Of a stretch of DNA of 64,000 nt, positions 41,568 through 49,766 are shown piece after piece; position 1 is the stretch's first letter, and every line of letters begins with the position of its first letter. A program made the translations under genes and the position numbers. Where the stretch lies: positions 21,115-85,114 of the forward strand of contig JAFGGU010000012.1 in the NCBI GenBank assembly GCA_016930375.1, written 5' to 3'. Below the pieces are notes generated by a model that did not search any database, had not been told where the DNA came from, and worked only from the letters and a program-made list of their open reading frames with translations. This stretch comes from Bacteroidales bacterium. Its GTDB lineage: Bacteria > Bacteroidota > Bacteroidia > Bacteroidales > UBA10428.

Positions 41568-42698
41568 ATGAAAAAGATCCTTTTTATTTTCAGAAGCCGT
41601 TTTCTGGCTTTTTCAATGCTATTAATTCTGGCAGGTTCGTGTTTGGATTATACCGTGAAAACCAGGGTGAACAAGGACGGATCCATCTACCGGGAATACC
41701 TGGTAAGGGGAGATTCCGCCGATGTTTTCCAGGGTTCTTTGAGAATTCCGTCGGGCAACCCATGGCAGATCAGTCATTTATATGATCACAAGGACAAGGA
41801 TGACTCCACTTCCGACGAATCGCAATATGTGTACAAGGCTTCCAGGACCTTTAAAAATCAGCGTGAACTGAACCAGTGGATGGATTCTGATACTTCCCGG
41901 ACAACTGAAAAAATCCGGGTAAGCCTGAAAAAAAGTTTCCGGTGGTTCTATACCTATTATGATTACAGAGAAACGTTTCCCATGTCGTTTCCATTCCAGA
42001 AAATACCGGTTGACAGTTTCCTGACAGAGCTGGAACAGGCCGTGATCAAGGAGGATCCCAGGGTTGCCTATTCTCCGGCCAAAAGAAAAATGATATGGAA
42101 AAAGGATACGGTGGAATTTCAGTACAATCCAAAGGACAGCCTTGAAATGAAGAAGATCATTGAACAATGCGAAGAAAAGACATTCCGTTGGATGACAGCC
42201 TCATATGTTGAAGAATTCATCAGTTTGCTGGAAACTCATTTTGGTGACAACCCGGCAACCCGGCAGGTTCGTCAACTGGACGATCAATTAACGGATGTCG
42301 TTTTTAAGAAGACTCATTTTATGTCCCTGGATTCTCTGGGCGTTGAGTTGCTGATTACCCTTGGGGATTCTTTGCTCGGTGCGGGTGGATTGAAGGAACT
42401 TTATGCGGGTAACCGGGCGGCCTTTTTGCCCATCCGTGAAAAACTGGAACACCTCGATTTCCTTGAGAATACGGATGATTACTACCAAAGCCTCACCCTG
42501 CCGGGAACTGTGTTTTCAACAAATGCTGATGAAGTAAAGGGGGCCCAACTAAACTGGGATTTCAGTCCGGAAAGCTTTATGATGAAAGATTATGAGATGT
42601 ACGCCACATCTCGTACCGCAAATCCCTGGATCATTTCAGTGACGGGAGTTCTGGCTGTATTACTCGCAATAGTACTTTTCTTGGGGCGAAAGAAATAA
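41568..42698 (+). CDS. Unrecognised lipoprotein with C-terminal membrane helix
   Basis: 376 residues. I do not recognise the family. Signal with lipobox LAGSC (Cys25), then a long soluble part rich in Lys, Asp and Tyr (YTVKTRVNKDGSIYREYLVRG at the start resembles a conserved opening of small envelope proteins). There is one strong TM helix at the very end (about 350-372, WIISVTGVLAVLLAIVLFLG) followed by RKK. The lipid anchor and the terminal helix would hold both ends in the same membrane. As third gene of the sigma/anti-sigma operon it could sense envelope state; this is inference. Confidence 0.7.
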   Translation: MKKILFIFRSRFLAFSMLLILAGSCLDYTVKTRVNKDGSIYREYLVRGDSADVFQGSLRIPSGNPWQISHLYDHKDKDDSTSDESQYVYKASRTFKNQRELNQWMDSDTSRTTEKIRVSLKKSFRWFYTYYDYRETFPMSFPFQKIPVDSFLTELEQAVIKEDPRVAYSPAKRKMIWKKDTVEFQYNPKDSLEMKKIIEQCEEKTFRWMTASYVEEFISLLETHFGDNPATRQVRQLDDQLTDVVFKKTHFMSLDSLGVELLITLGDSLLGAGGLKELYAGNRAAFLPIREKLEHLDFLENTDDYYQSLTLPGTVFSTNADEVKGAQLNWDFSPESFMMKDYEMYATSRTANPWIISVTGVLAVLLAIVLFLGRKK

Positions 42699-42701
42699 TC
42701 C

Positions 42702-43373
42702 CTATTTCTTATATTTTTTGGCTATTTCCAGCACTTTTTTACAGGTGTCTGTAATCTGACCGAAATCGCCGCTTTCAATCCATGATTTTACGAAGAGCTG
42801 CGAGCCCATGCCTACACAGGCTGCTCCTGCCTGAAACCAGGCCTTTAGATTCTCCTCAGAGGTGTCAACGCCACCGGTGGGCATGATATGGGTCCATGGC
42901 ATCGGACCTTTCACGGCCTCAATGAACTTGGGTCCGCCCACCTGGCTCCCCGGAAATATTTTTATGATCTCGGCACCGAGCTCTTCAGCCCGGGAGATCT
43001 CCGATACTGATCCGCATCCGGGAGACCACAGGATCTTCCGCCGGTTGCATACTTTGGCCATATCTTCATTCAAAACCGGCGATACAATAAAAGCGGCTCC
43101 CAGCTGGATAAAGAGGGAAGTTGTTCCGGCTTCCACCACCGAACCCGCACCCATGATCATCCCGGGCAATTCCTGGGAAGCATACTTGTTCAGATCCCTG
43201 AATACCTCATGGGCAAAATCACCCCGGTTGGTGAATTCAAAAACCCTGATGCCGCCGTCGTAACAGGCTTTCAGCACGTTTTTACAGGTTGTCAGGTCTT
43301 TGTGATAAAACACAGGTATAATTCCTGTTTCAAGCATGGTAGTTGCTACCTGGAGGCGGGAGAAGAGGGGCAT
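42702..43373 (-). CDS. eda: KDPG/KHG aldolase
   Basis: 223 residues, class I aldolase. Cleaves 2-keto-3-deoxy-6-phosphogluconate to pyruvate and glyceraldehyde-3-phosphate, the last step of hexuronate use. Catalytic K138 in IIKIFPGSQ and E46 in VFEFTNRG; the phosphate-binding GGVDTSEEN and VGMGSQLF segments are present. Follows the kdgK gene on the same strand after a 154-nt gap filled by tandem repeats. Convergent with the lipoprotein gene, 3 bp apart. Confidence 0.92.
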   Translation of the reverse strand: MPLFSRLQVATTMLETGIIPVFYHKDLTTCKNVLKACYDGGIRVFEFTNRGDFAHEVFRDLNKYASQELPGMIMGAGSVVEAGTTSLFIQLGAAFIVSPVLNEDMAKVCNRRKILWSPGCGSVSEISRAEELGAEIIKIFPGSQVGGPKFIEAVKGPMPWTHIMPTGGVDTSEENLKAWFQAGAACVGMGSQLFVKSWIESGDFGQITDTCKKVLEIAKKYKK

Positions 43374-43403
43374 GGCAGTATGATTTAAGTTTGCAGTATG
43401 GGG

Positions 43404-43466
43404 TTGTATGTTGTATGTTGTATGTTGTATGTTGAATGTTGTATGTTGTATGTTGTATGTTGTATG
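43404..43466. repeat. Heptamer tandem repeat, nine units
   Basis: Nine contiguous units of TTGTATG (one is TTGAATG), then TTGTGAT/TTGTGG variants up to 43500. Lies between eda and kdgK. Copy number of such an array can change by slippage; being intercistronic it would not shift a reading frame but could change the spacing and leader of eda. Confidence 0.9.
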
Positions 43467-43501
43467 TTGTGATTGTTGTGATTGTTGTGGTTGTTGTACC
43501 T

Positions 43502-43529
43502 ACAGCCTATAGCCTACAGCCTACAGCCT
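43502..43529. repeat. Heptamer tandem repeat overlapping the kdgK stop
   Basis: Four units of ACAGCCT/ATAGCCT, period 7. The kdgK stop codon (43528-43530) lies within the last unit, so the array begins as soon as the coding sequence ends. Confidence 0.85.
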
Positions 43530-44562
43530 ATCTCGATACCCTTCCCGATGCATCTCCTCCCATCAACTTCTCCACTTCCTCCACCGATACGAGGTTAAAA
43601 TCACCCGGTATGGTGTGTTTGAGGCAGGAGGCGGCCGCGGCGAAATTCAGGGCTTTCTGGTCATCACCCGGGTAGGAAATCAATCCGTAAATCAATCCAC
43701 CCATGAATGAGTCACCTCCGCCTACACGGTCCACGATGTGAGTGATGTCATAGGTCGGGGCTTGTATTAGTTTTTTCCCGTCCCATAGCACCCCGCTCCA
43801 GGTATTATGGCTGGCGCTGATTGATCCGCGAAGGGTAATGATTACCTTTTTGGCCTTTGGGAACTTTTGCATCAGCTGCCGGCAGACAGATTCATAGGCT
43901 GCTGCTTCAACATGTCCGCCGGTAACATTGCCATGATCCGGTTTAATGCCGAATACCTTTTCCGCATCTTCCTCGTTGCCGAGGATAATGTCACAGCCGG
44001 CAACCAGGTCAGGCATAACTTCGGAAGCTTTTTTCCCGTATTTCCAGAGGTTCTTTCTGTAATTCAGATCGGTTGAAACCGTGATCCCCTTTTTGCCGGC
44101 AACCTGAATGGCTTCCAGGCATACCTTTGCAGTTCCTTCAGCAATGGCCGGAGTGATACCGGTCCAGTGAAACCAGGATACGCCGTCCAATGCTTTTTCC
44201 CAGTCGATCATTCCCGGCTGAATGGCGGCTATGGAGGAATGTGCACGGTCATAAATGACTTTACTGGCCCGGGCCACAGCGCCGCTCTCGAGGAAGTAGA
44301 TGCCCAGGCGTTCGCCGCCATAAACAATTTTACCGGTTCCCACGCCAAATCTTTTCAATTCCATTACACACGCCTGTGCCATATCGTTTTGCGGCAGGCG
44401 GGTAATAAAATCCACAGGAATGCCGAAATTGGCCAGAGATACGGCCACGTTGGCCTCACCACCGCCAAACTGGATGTTGAATTGCCGAGATTGGGAGAAC
44501 CTTTCATAACCCGGAGTAGAAAGCCGGAGCATGATCTCGCCGAAAGTGATAACCTTGGTCAT
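43528..44562 (-). CDS. kdgK: 2-keto-3-deoxygluconate kinase (PfkB family)
   Basis: 344 residues. Phosphorylates KDG to KDPG, feeding eda. PfkB signatures: GGGEANVAVSLANFG near the start and the C-terminal VDRVGGGDSFMGGLIYG with the catalytic Asp and anion hole. VSTDLNYRKNLWKYGKKASEVMP is characteristic of KDG kinases. It is upstream of eda on the same strand. It is separated from the uxaC/uxaE block by the sigma operon and the reductase, in opposite direction, so it is probably expressed separately. Confidence 0.9.
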   Translation of the reverse strand: MTKVITFGEIMLRLSTPGYERFSQSRQFNIQFGGGEANVAVSLANFGIPVDFITRLPQNDMAQACVMELKRFGVGTGKIVYGGERLGIYFLESGAVARASKVIYDRAHSSIAAIQPGMIDWEKALDGVSWFHWTGITPAIAEGTAKVCLEAIQVAGKKGITVSTDLNYRKNLWKYGKKASEVMPDLVAGCDIILGNEEDAEKVFGIKPDHGNVTGGHVEAAAYESVCRQLMQKFPKAKKVIITLRGSISASHNTWSGVLWDGKKLIQAPTYDITHIVDRVGGGDSFMGGLIYGLISYPGDDQKALNFAAAASCLKHTIPGDFNLVSVEEVEKLMGGDASGRVSR

Positions 44563-44643
44563 GGAATTGCAATTAATAACAATGAATAAGGCATAAAGAT
44601 AGCATTCCCGTTATAAACTTACAAACCAAATCAAACCTCTTCA

Positions 44644-45426
44644 TTAAAGAGGCAGCCTGTAGCTGATTCCGAAACTGATGAAATAATCCATGGCCTCTTC
44701 ATTCAGTCCCAATCCGCCCGATGCATCCAGTTGCAGGTTTGGTTGAATTAAAAAGGTAATACCTCCGTCAATCAGATGTGTCGAAATTCCTTTTTCCGGA
44801 ATTAATCCGAAAAACTCGATAAATGCTCCTGCTTTTCCGGTTATACTTAAACCCAATGCAACCGAATAAAAATAGGAAGGAACCGGTGTATCACCGTCCC
44901 ATTCCGCTCCAAGGTTATACCCCAATGAAAACCTTTCGGATAATGTATGCGACAGTGAAAAGCGCATATTTGCTGCGGTATGGGATGTCTTAAATGTTTT
45001 GTGGGCTGTAAATGGCAGTTCCAGACCAGCCAGAAAAGCTATTTCGGGCATAAAGCCCTTCTCATGGGTGATTTGCAATTTTAATCCTGTATAAAGCGGG
45101 GAAAATCCGTAGGAGGAAGTCTTTCTCTCGATGCTTTGATCCGTGACTTCTTCACCGGCATATTCAATGCCCAGTCTCATCTCCATATTTTCGAGCAAGC
45201 CATACCGTATGAGGGAGGTATTATAGCTTATATTCTTCGCTTTGGCGAGCGAGTTTTCATCCAAAGCATACACGAAGCCCGATTCTATCTGGAGAGATCT
45301 CCAGGGAACCACAGTTGAAGATTCAGTTTGATCGGGTCTGTCGGTCACCAGTTCCGGCGCGTTCTCCTGTGCTTTAGCCTGAAAAAGAACAAAACCGGAA
45401 ATAAGGCAAATTAATAGTATTTTCAT
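44644..45426 (-). CDS. Outer-membrane beta-barrel of the phenol MetA-degradation family
   Basis: 260 residues from the ATG at 45426; the frame is open to 45690 but the extra part is unlike an envelope protein and overlaps the next gene. Signal peptide about 1-20 (FVLFQAKAQE), then the family motif LVTDRPDQTESSTVVP and alternating beta-strands (FSPLYTGLKLQI, SYFYSVALGLSI, DYFISFGISYRL). Putative transport or structural porin, function unknown. Confidence 0.83.
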   Translation of the reverse strand: MKILLICLISGFVLFQAKAQENAPELVTDRPDQTESSTVVPWRSLQIESGFVYALDENSLAKAKNISYNTSLIRYGLLENMEMRLGIEYAGEEVTDQSIERKTSSYGFSPLYTGLKLQITHEKGFMPEIAFLAGLELPFTAHKTFKTSHTAANMRFSLSHTLSERFSLGYNLGAEWDGDTPVPSYFYSVALGLSITGKAGAFIEFFGLIPEKGISTHLIDGGITFLIQPNLQLDASGGLGLNEEAMDYFISFGISYRLPL

Positions 45427-45467
45427 ACTGATACAACAACCGATATCAGAAAAGTTCAAGATTTTCT

Positions 45468-46784
45468 TCAACCTTTTAACGCATAACGGATCAGATTGGC
45501 AAGTGTTGGTTTCTGACCCTGCAAAAGGATACCTGTGCGGAAGATTCTCCCGCCGATCCAGACAGACAGGATGGTGAATAAAACCACACCTGCCAGTCCC
45601 GCATAAGGTTGCCAGGCGGGTATGGTCACAGGCGTCGCGAGTCTGGTCAGCATCAGCATGGGTGTGAAAGGTGGGAAAAGCGATAACCATGTGGAAAGAC
45701 TGCTTGTGGGATTTTGCATAACCGGAACGATGACAAATAACGGAAGAAGAATCGGTAACATGGCCGGGAACTGCAAATTCTGGGAATCCTTGTTATCATT
45801 GCAGGCGGAGCCCAGGGCTGCCATCCCCGAGCCTGTCATGATCACAGACAGAATAAGGTAAACGAAGAACCAGGGAAGCACATGGTAGGGTATGGCTGCG
45901 TCCATCCCGATTTGTTTCATGGTGATGACAGCGCCCAAAACATAAATTGCAGCTATTGTAAGCGAAACACTTATACTGCCCAGAATTTTACCCATCATGA
46001 ACTGGAAAGGGGTTATAGAAGCAAGTAATACTTCAGCAATTTTTTCCATCTTCTCTTCCATCACAGCTGTGAGTAAAGGAATTGCGCTCATCATAACAAG
46101 CATGAACATGAGCAAAACCATGAAATAAGGAACCAGGAACGATTCAAGCTCATTGGTTTTTTGTGCATCCTGCACATCACCGGTCCTTTTATCCACCTCC
46201 ACCAGGCCCATGCCCTCCACATTGATATAGTAAAACAAATCCCGGGTTTCTTCAGGCGAAAGGTGCATTTCATCGATCCTTAGCTGACGGATATGGTTGT
46301 TTACCGGATCAGAAAACCAGTAGCGTACATCGTCCATAAAAGAATGTTCGGAATAATACCGGATCAATGCGTTTTCAAGGGTACTGTCGGGATGCAGAAT
46401 CGAAGATCCAATCTCGACAAAAGCATGCAGTTCACCCGATCGGATACGGTCAGACAGATCAAGTCGCTGCTGGAAAGCATTTATAGTATCAGGTTGTATG
46501 AAATCCAGAATATATGCCGGTTTGACCTTTTCTCCGGTTTCTTTGTCAAAGATCTCATTTTCATTCCGGTACCTGGCCCTTTCTTCGAGGGTTTCCCGTA
46601 TGATTTTCGAGTGATCTATCACTGCAATTTTCAGATCATCTGTATCGACCTTATTCCTGAAGATCATAAAGGCCGCCATTCCACCACCCATTAATACAGG
46701 CATCAGCACCAGGCCCAGAATAAAGCTTTTTGTTTTTACGGCCTCTTTGTATTCACGGAGGGCGATAATCAATATTTTACGCAT
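45468..46784 (-). CDS. ABC-2 type permease (NatB-like exporter subunit)
   Basis: About 438 residues from the ATG at 46784, which overlaps the end of the ATPase gene by 8 nt. One N-terminal TM helix (about 22-45), a large periplasmic loop (about 50-230) and five or more C-terminal TM helices (FLVPYFMVLLMFMLVMMSAI; PAMLPILLPLFVIVPVMQ; PYAGLAGVVLFTILSVWI). The EEKMEKIAEVLLASITPFQFMMGKI segment is typical of the NatB/YhaP branch. Works with the upstream ATPase as a sodium, drug or peptide exporter; the substrate is unknown. Confidence 0.9.
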   Translation of the reverse strand: MRKILIIALREYKEAVKTKSFILGLVLMPVLMGGGMAAFMIFRNKVDTDDLKIAVIDHSKIIRETLEERARYRNENEIFDKETGEKVKPAYILDFIQPDTINAFQQRLDLSDRIRSGELHAFVEIGSSILHPDSTLENALIRYYSEHSFMDDVRYWFSDPVNNHIRQLRIDEMHLSPEETRDLFYYINVEGMGLVEVDKRTGDVQDAQKTNELESFLVPYFMVLLMFMLVMMSAIPLLTAVMEEKMEKIAEVLLASITPFQFMMGKILGSISVSLTIAAIYVLGAVITMKQIGMDAAIPYHVLPWFFVYLILSVIMTGSGMAALGSACNDNKDSQNLQFPAMLPILLPLFVIVPVMQNPTSSLSTWLSLFPPFTPMLMLTRLATPVTIPAWQPYAGLAGVVLFTILSVWIGGRIFRTGILLQGQKPTLANLIRYALKG

Positions 46785-47688
46785 GGTTGTCCTCCTTTCT
46801 TTCCGGTGCTGCAATACGTATGAAGATATCATACAGGGATGGCCGGGTAACTTCAAATTTAAGAACACGCGTTTTATTCATCAGGTCTGCAAGAATGACC
46901 TGGGAATCGGCTTTCGCACTAAGCCGTACTTCCTGAACCTGTCCGAAATCACTGATCTTCTCGATGTCCTTTATCCCCTCCAGTGCATCTGCTCCCAGTT
47001 CAGTCTGAATTCTCAGAGTATCACTTCCGTATTGATCCTGGATTTTGGCAAGTGTTCCGTCGAGAACCTTTCTCCCTTTGTGGATCATAAAAATGTAATC
47101 ACACATCTTTTCTGCCATATTCATGTCGTGTGTGCTGAAAATCACGGTTGAACCTGCCTTTTGCAATTCGAGAAGGGCTTCCCTGAGAATTTCGGCATTT
47201 ACGGGATCCAGTCCGCTGAAGGGTTCATCCAGGATGATAATCCCGGGCTTGTCGATTACAGTGGCAATGAACTGCAGTTTTTGTGTCATGCCTTTGCTGA
47301 GTGATTCTACTTTCTTATCCCTCCATGCTGATAAATCCAGTTTTTTGAGCCAGTAGTCAATTTCCTGTCGGATGTTTTTCCCGTTTTTAAGTTCTCCGTG
47401 GAACTTTAAAACATCATATACCTTCATTTTCTTGTACAATCCTCTTTCTTCAGGCAGATAACCGACATGATCAAGGCGCTGATCCTTTTGCTCTTTTCCA
47501 AAGAGAAGAATTGTCCCCTGATCGGGATAAAGGATGTTCATGATCATCCGGATGGTGGTGGTTTTCCCGGAACCATTGGGGCCAATGAATCCGTAAATAG
47601 TTCCGGAAGGCACTTTCAGGTCCAGTTCATTTACCGCAGTAAGTGCTCCGAATTTCTTGGTAACCTGTCGGAGTTCAATGATGTCCAT
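46777..47688 (-). CDS. ABC transporter ATP-binding protein (NatA-like)
   Basis: 303 residues. Walker A GPNGSGKTTT, ABC signature LSKGMTQKLQF, Walker B GIIILDEPFSGLD, H-loop STHDMNMAEK, followed by the DUF4162-type C-terminal region common in NatA. Energises the permease encoded by the overlapping downstream gene. Divergent from the ribokinase gene. Confidence 0.94.
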   Translation of the reverse strand: MDIIELRQVTKKFGALTAVNELDLKVPSGTIYGFIGPNGSGKTTTIRMIMNILYPDQGTILLFGKEQKDQRLDHVGYLPEERGLYKKMKVYDVLKFHGELKNGKNIRQEIDYWLKKLDLSAWRDKKVESLSKGMTQKLQFIATVIDKPGIIILDEPFSGLDPVNAEILREALLELQKAGSTVIFSTHDMNMAEKMCDYIFMIHKGRKVLDGTLAKIQDQYGSDTLRIQTELGADALEGIKDIEKISDFGQVQEVRLSAKADSQVILADLMNKTRVLKFEVTRPSLYDIFIRIAAPERKEDNHA

Positions 47689-47840
47689 AAGGGTTATTAT
47701 GAATTGAATGATTGGGTGTCAGCAATTCTGCAGGACTAAGTTATAATAGTTTTTAATTTGCGTGATCTTTTATTAATTATATTATTATCTTTAATACCCG
47801 CCAATACCCATTATTCATACAAAAGTAATACTTCTTGACC

Positions 47841-48746
47841 ATGAATCCTCCTTTAATAGCTGTTATCGGAAGCAGTAACACCGACATGGTGGTTAGGACA
47901 AAGCATCTGCCAGTAGCGGGAGAAACCACCCTCGGAGGTGATTTCTTCATGAATCCCGGAGGAAAAGGTGCCAACCAGGCTGTGGCAGCCAGAAGGCTGG
48001 GCGGAAATGTGAATTTCATTGCCAAAATAGGGAATGATATTTTTGGCAAGGAAGCCCTGCAACTGTTTAAATCCGAAGGTCTAAACACGGATCATGTTGT
48101 CACCGACGTGATGAATCCTTCAGGTGTGGCCCTGATCGCTGTTGACGAACATGCCGAGAATCTGATCGTTGTTGCTCCAGGTGCCAACAGCAACCTTTCA
48201 GTAATAGACCTCGAAGCGGCCAGGGCGGAAATCACCCGGTCAGAGATCATTCTCCTGCAGCTTGAAATTCCATTGTCCACTGTGATGTATGCTGCGGAAA
48301 TGGCATTTACAGCTGGTAAAAAGGTGATCCTGAATCCGGCGCCTGCCTGTGAATTGCCCGATGAGCTTTTAAAAAGGCTGTACCTGATAACACCCAATGA
48401 GACCGAAGCCGGAACTTTAACCGGGGTAACTGTAAATAACACGGATACTGCGCTGGAAGCATCAAAAATTCTGACGGACAAAGGGGTAAAGGCGGTAATA
48501 GTGACCCTGGGAAGCCAGGGCGCTTTTTATTTCGATGGTCTGGAAGGGAAATTAATCCCGGCCCAAAAGGTAAAGCCTGTGGATACAACAGCTGCAGGTG
48601 ATGTGTTTAATGGCGCGCTGGCAGTAGCTTTGGCTGAAGGCATGGATATGGAGGATGCTATTCTGTTTGCCAACAAGGCAGCGGCCATTTCGGTTACCCG
48701 CATGGGAGCGCAGGCTTCCGCGCCGTATCGTGGAGAGATTGATTAA
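47841..48746 (+). CDS. rbsK: Ribokinase
   Basis: 301 residues from the ATG at 47841. Phosphorylates ribose to ribose-5-phosphate. Family signatures: VIGSSNTDMVVRTKHLP at the start, NPGGKGANQAVAARRLG, and PVDTTAAGDVFNGALAVAL with the catalytic Asp. First gene of a plus-strand set with nucleoside hydrolase, ADP-ribosylglycohydrolase and carrier, so the ribose source is probably nucleosides or ADP-ribose. Confidence 0.93.
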   Translation: MNPPLIAVIGSSNTDMVVRTKHLPVAGETTLGGDFFMNPGGKGANQAVAARRLGGNVNFIAKIGNDIFGKEALQLFKSEGLNTDHVVTDVMNPSGVALIAVDEHAENLIVVAPGANSNLSVIDLEAARAEITRSEIILLQLEIPLSTVMYAAEMAFTAGKKVILNPAPACELPDELLKRLYLITPNETEAGTLTGVTVNNTDTALEASKILTDKGVKAVIVTLGSQGAFYFDGLEGKLIPAQKVKPVDTTAAGDVFNGALAVALAEGMDMEDAILFANKAAAISVTRMGAQASAPYRGEID

Positions 48747-48761
48747 TATAAAATATATAGT

Positions 48762-49754
48762 ATGATAAAAAATATTCTGGCACCACTTGCGCTGGCATTG
48801 CTGTTTTTACAGGGATGCAAACCTGAAACCGCTTTGCAGGAACCAGTAAAGATTATTTTTGACACGGATTTCGGGCCCGATTATGACGACGTCGGAGCGC
48901 TGGCTTTTCTGCATGCCATGGCGGACAGTGGTAGGGCCGAGATATTGGCCACTTTGTCATGTAACCGGCATGAATTGGTTGGTCCCGGTATTGAAGTATT
49001 GAATACCTGGTTCGGTAGAGCTGGTTTGCCCCTGGGAGCTCCAAAATCAGCTGCTGTTGATCAGGGCTCCTGGCAACATTGGCTTGATACGCTTGTTGCA
49101 AAGTATCCTCACAGGATTGAAAAGACATCAGACTTGCCTGACGCTGTTGATGTCTACAGAAGAATACTGTTTGCCCAGCCGGATACCAGTGTCACTATTG
49201 TGACAGTTGGTTTTCTGACCAACCTGGCCAATCTGCTCAGATCCCAACCTGACAGCATTTGTCCGTTAACCGGCACAGACCTGGTTTCCAAAAAAGTGAA
49301 AAAGCTCGTTTCCATGGCCGGAACATTTCCTCTGGGTAAGGAATTCAATGTGCACATGGATTCAACAGCCTCATCGTTTGTTTTTAAGAACTGGCCAACC
49401 CGGGTAATTTTCACGGGTTTTGAGATCGGCTGGGAAATCCGCACGGGACTTCGCCTTATAAAAATGGAAATGCAGAACAACCCGGTGAAAGACGTGTTCA
49501 GCATCTGCCTACCCATGGCTGAAGAGGACAAAGATGGCCGTATGAGCTGGGATGAAACTGTGGTTTTGATAGCTGTATATGGCACAAAAGGTTTTTTCAC
49601 TGTTGTGCCCGGAGAGATCACCGTAAATCCCGATGGCAGCAATGGCTGGAACAGCATGGCTGATGGAAAGCATGTATATGTTGTGCAGGATATGCCGGTT
49701 GATCAGATGAGCCGCTTCATCGAGGACAGAATGATGCACATTCCAAAACACTAA
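48762..49754 (+). CDS. Nucleoside hydrolase, lipoprotein
   Basis: 330 residues. Lipobox FLQGC (Cys19) makes it an envelope protein, unlike cytoplasmic IunH. The calcium-binding motif IIFDTDFGPDYDDVGAL matches DTDxGxDDA with an inserted residue. Further family parts are VTVGFLTNLANLL and GRMSWDETVVLIA with a late Asp. It should cut ribonucleosides to base and ribose outside the cytoplasm, supplying the carrier and RbsK. Confidence 0.87.
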   Translation: MIKNILAPLALALLFLQGCKPETALQEPVKIIFDTDFGPDYDDVGALAFLHAMADSGRAEILATLSCNRHELVGPGIEVLNTWFGRAGLPLGAPKSAAVDQGSWQHWLDTLVAKYPHRIEKTSDLPDAVDVYRRILFAQPDTSVTIVTVGFLTNLANLLRSQPDSICPLTGTDLVSKKVKKLVSMAGTFPLGKEFNVHMDSTASSFVFKNWPTRVIFTGFEIGWEIRTGLRLIKMEMQNNPVKDVFSICLPMAEEDKDGRMSWDETVVLIAVYGTKGFFTVVPGEITVNPDGSNGWNSMADGKHVYVVQDMPVDQMSRFIEDRMMHIPKH

Positions 49755-49766
49755 ACTATATATCCA

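Noticed and set aside
43404-43529. Possible CRISPR array
   Set aside because: The units are contiguous heptamers without spacers, and there are no cas genes; this is a simple tandem repeat.
45427-45690. N-terminal extension of the DRPDxTES outer-membrane protein
   Set aside because: The extension lacks a signal peptide, overlaps the ABC permease gene, and a good signal peptide begins at the ATG at 45426.
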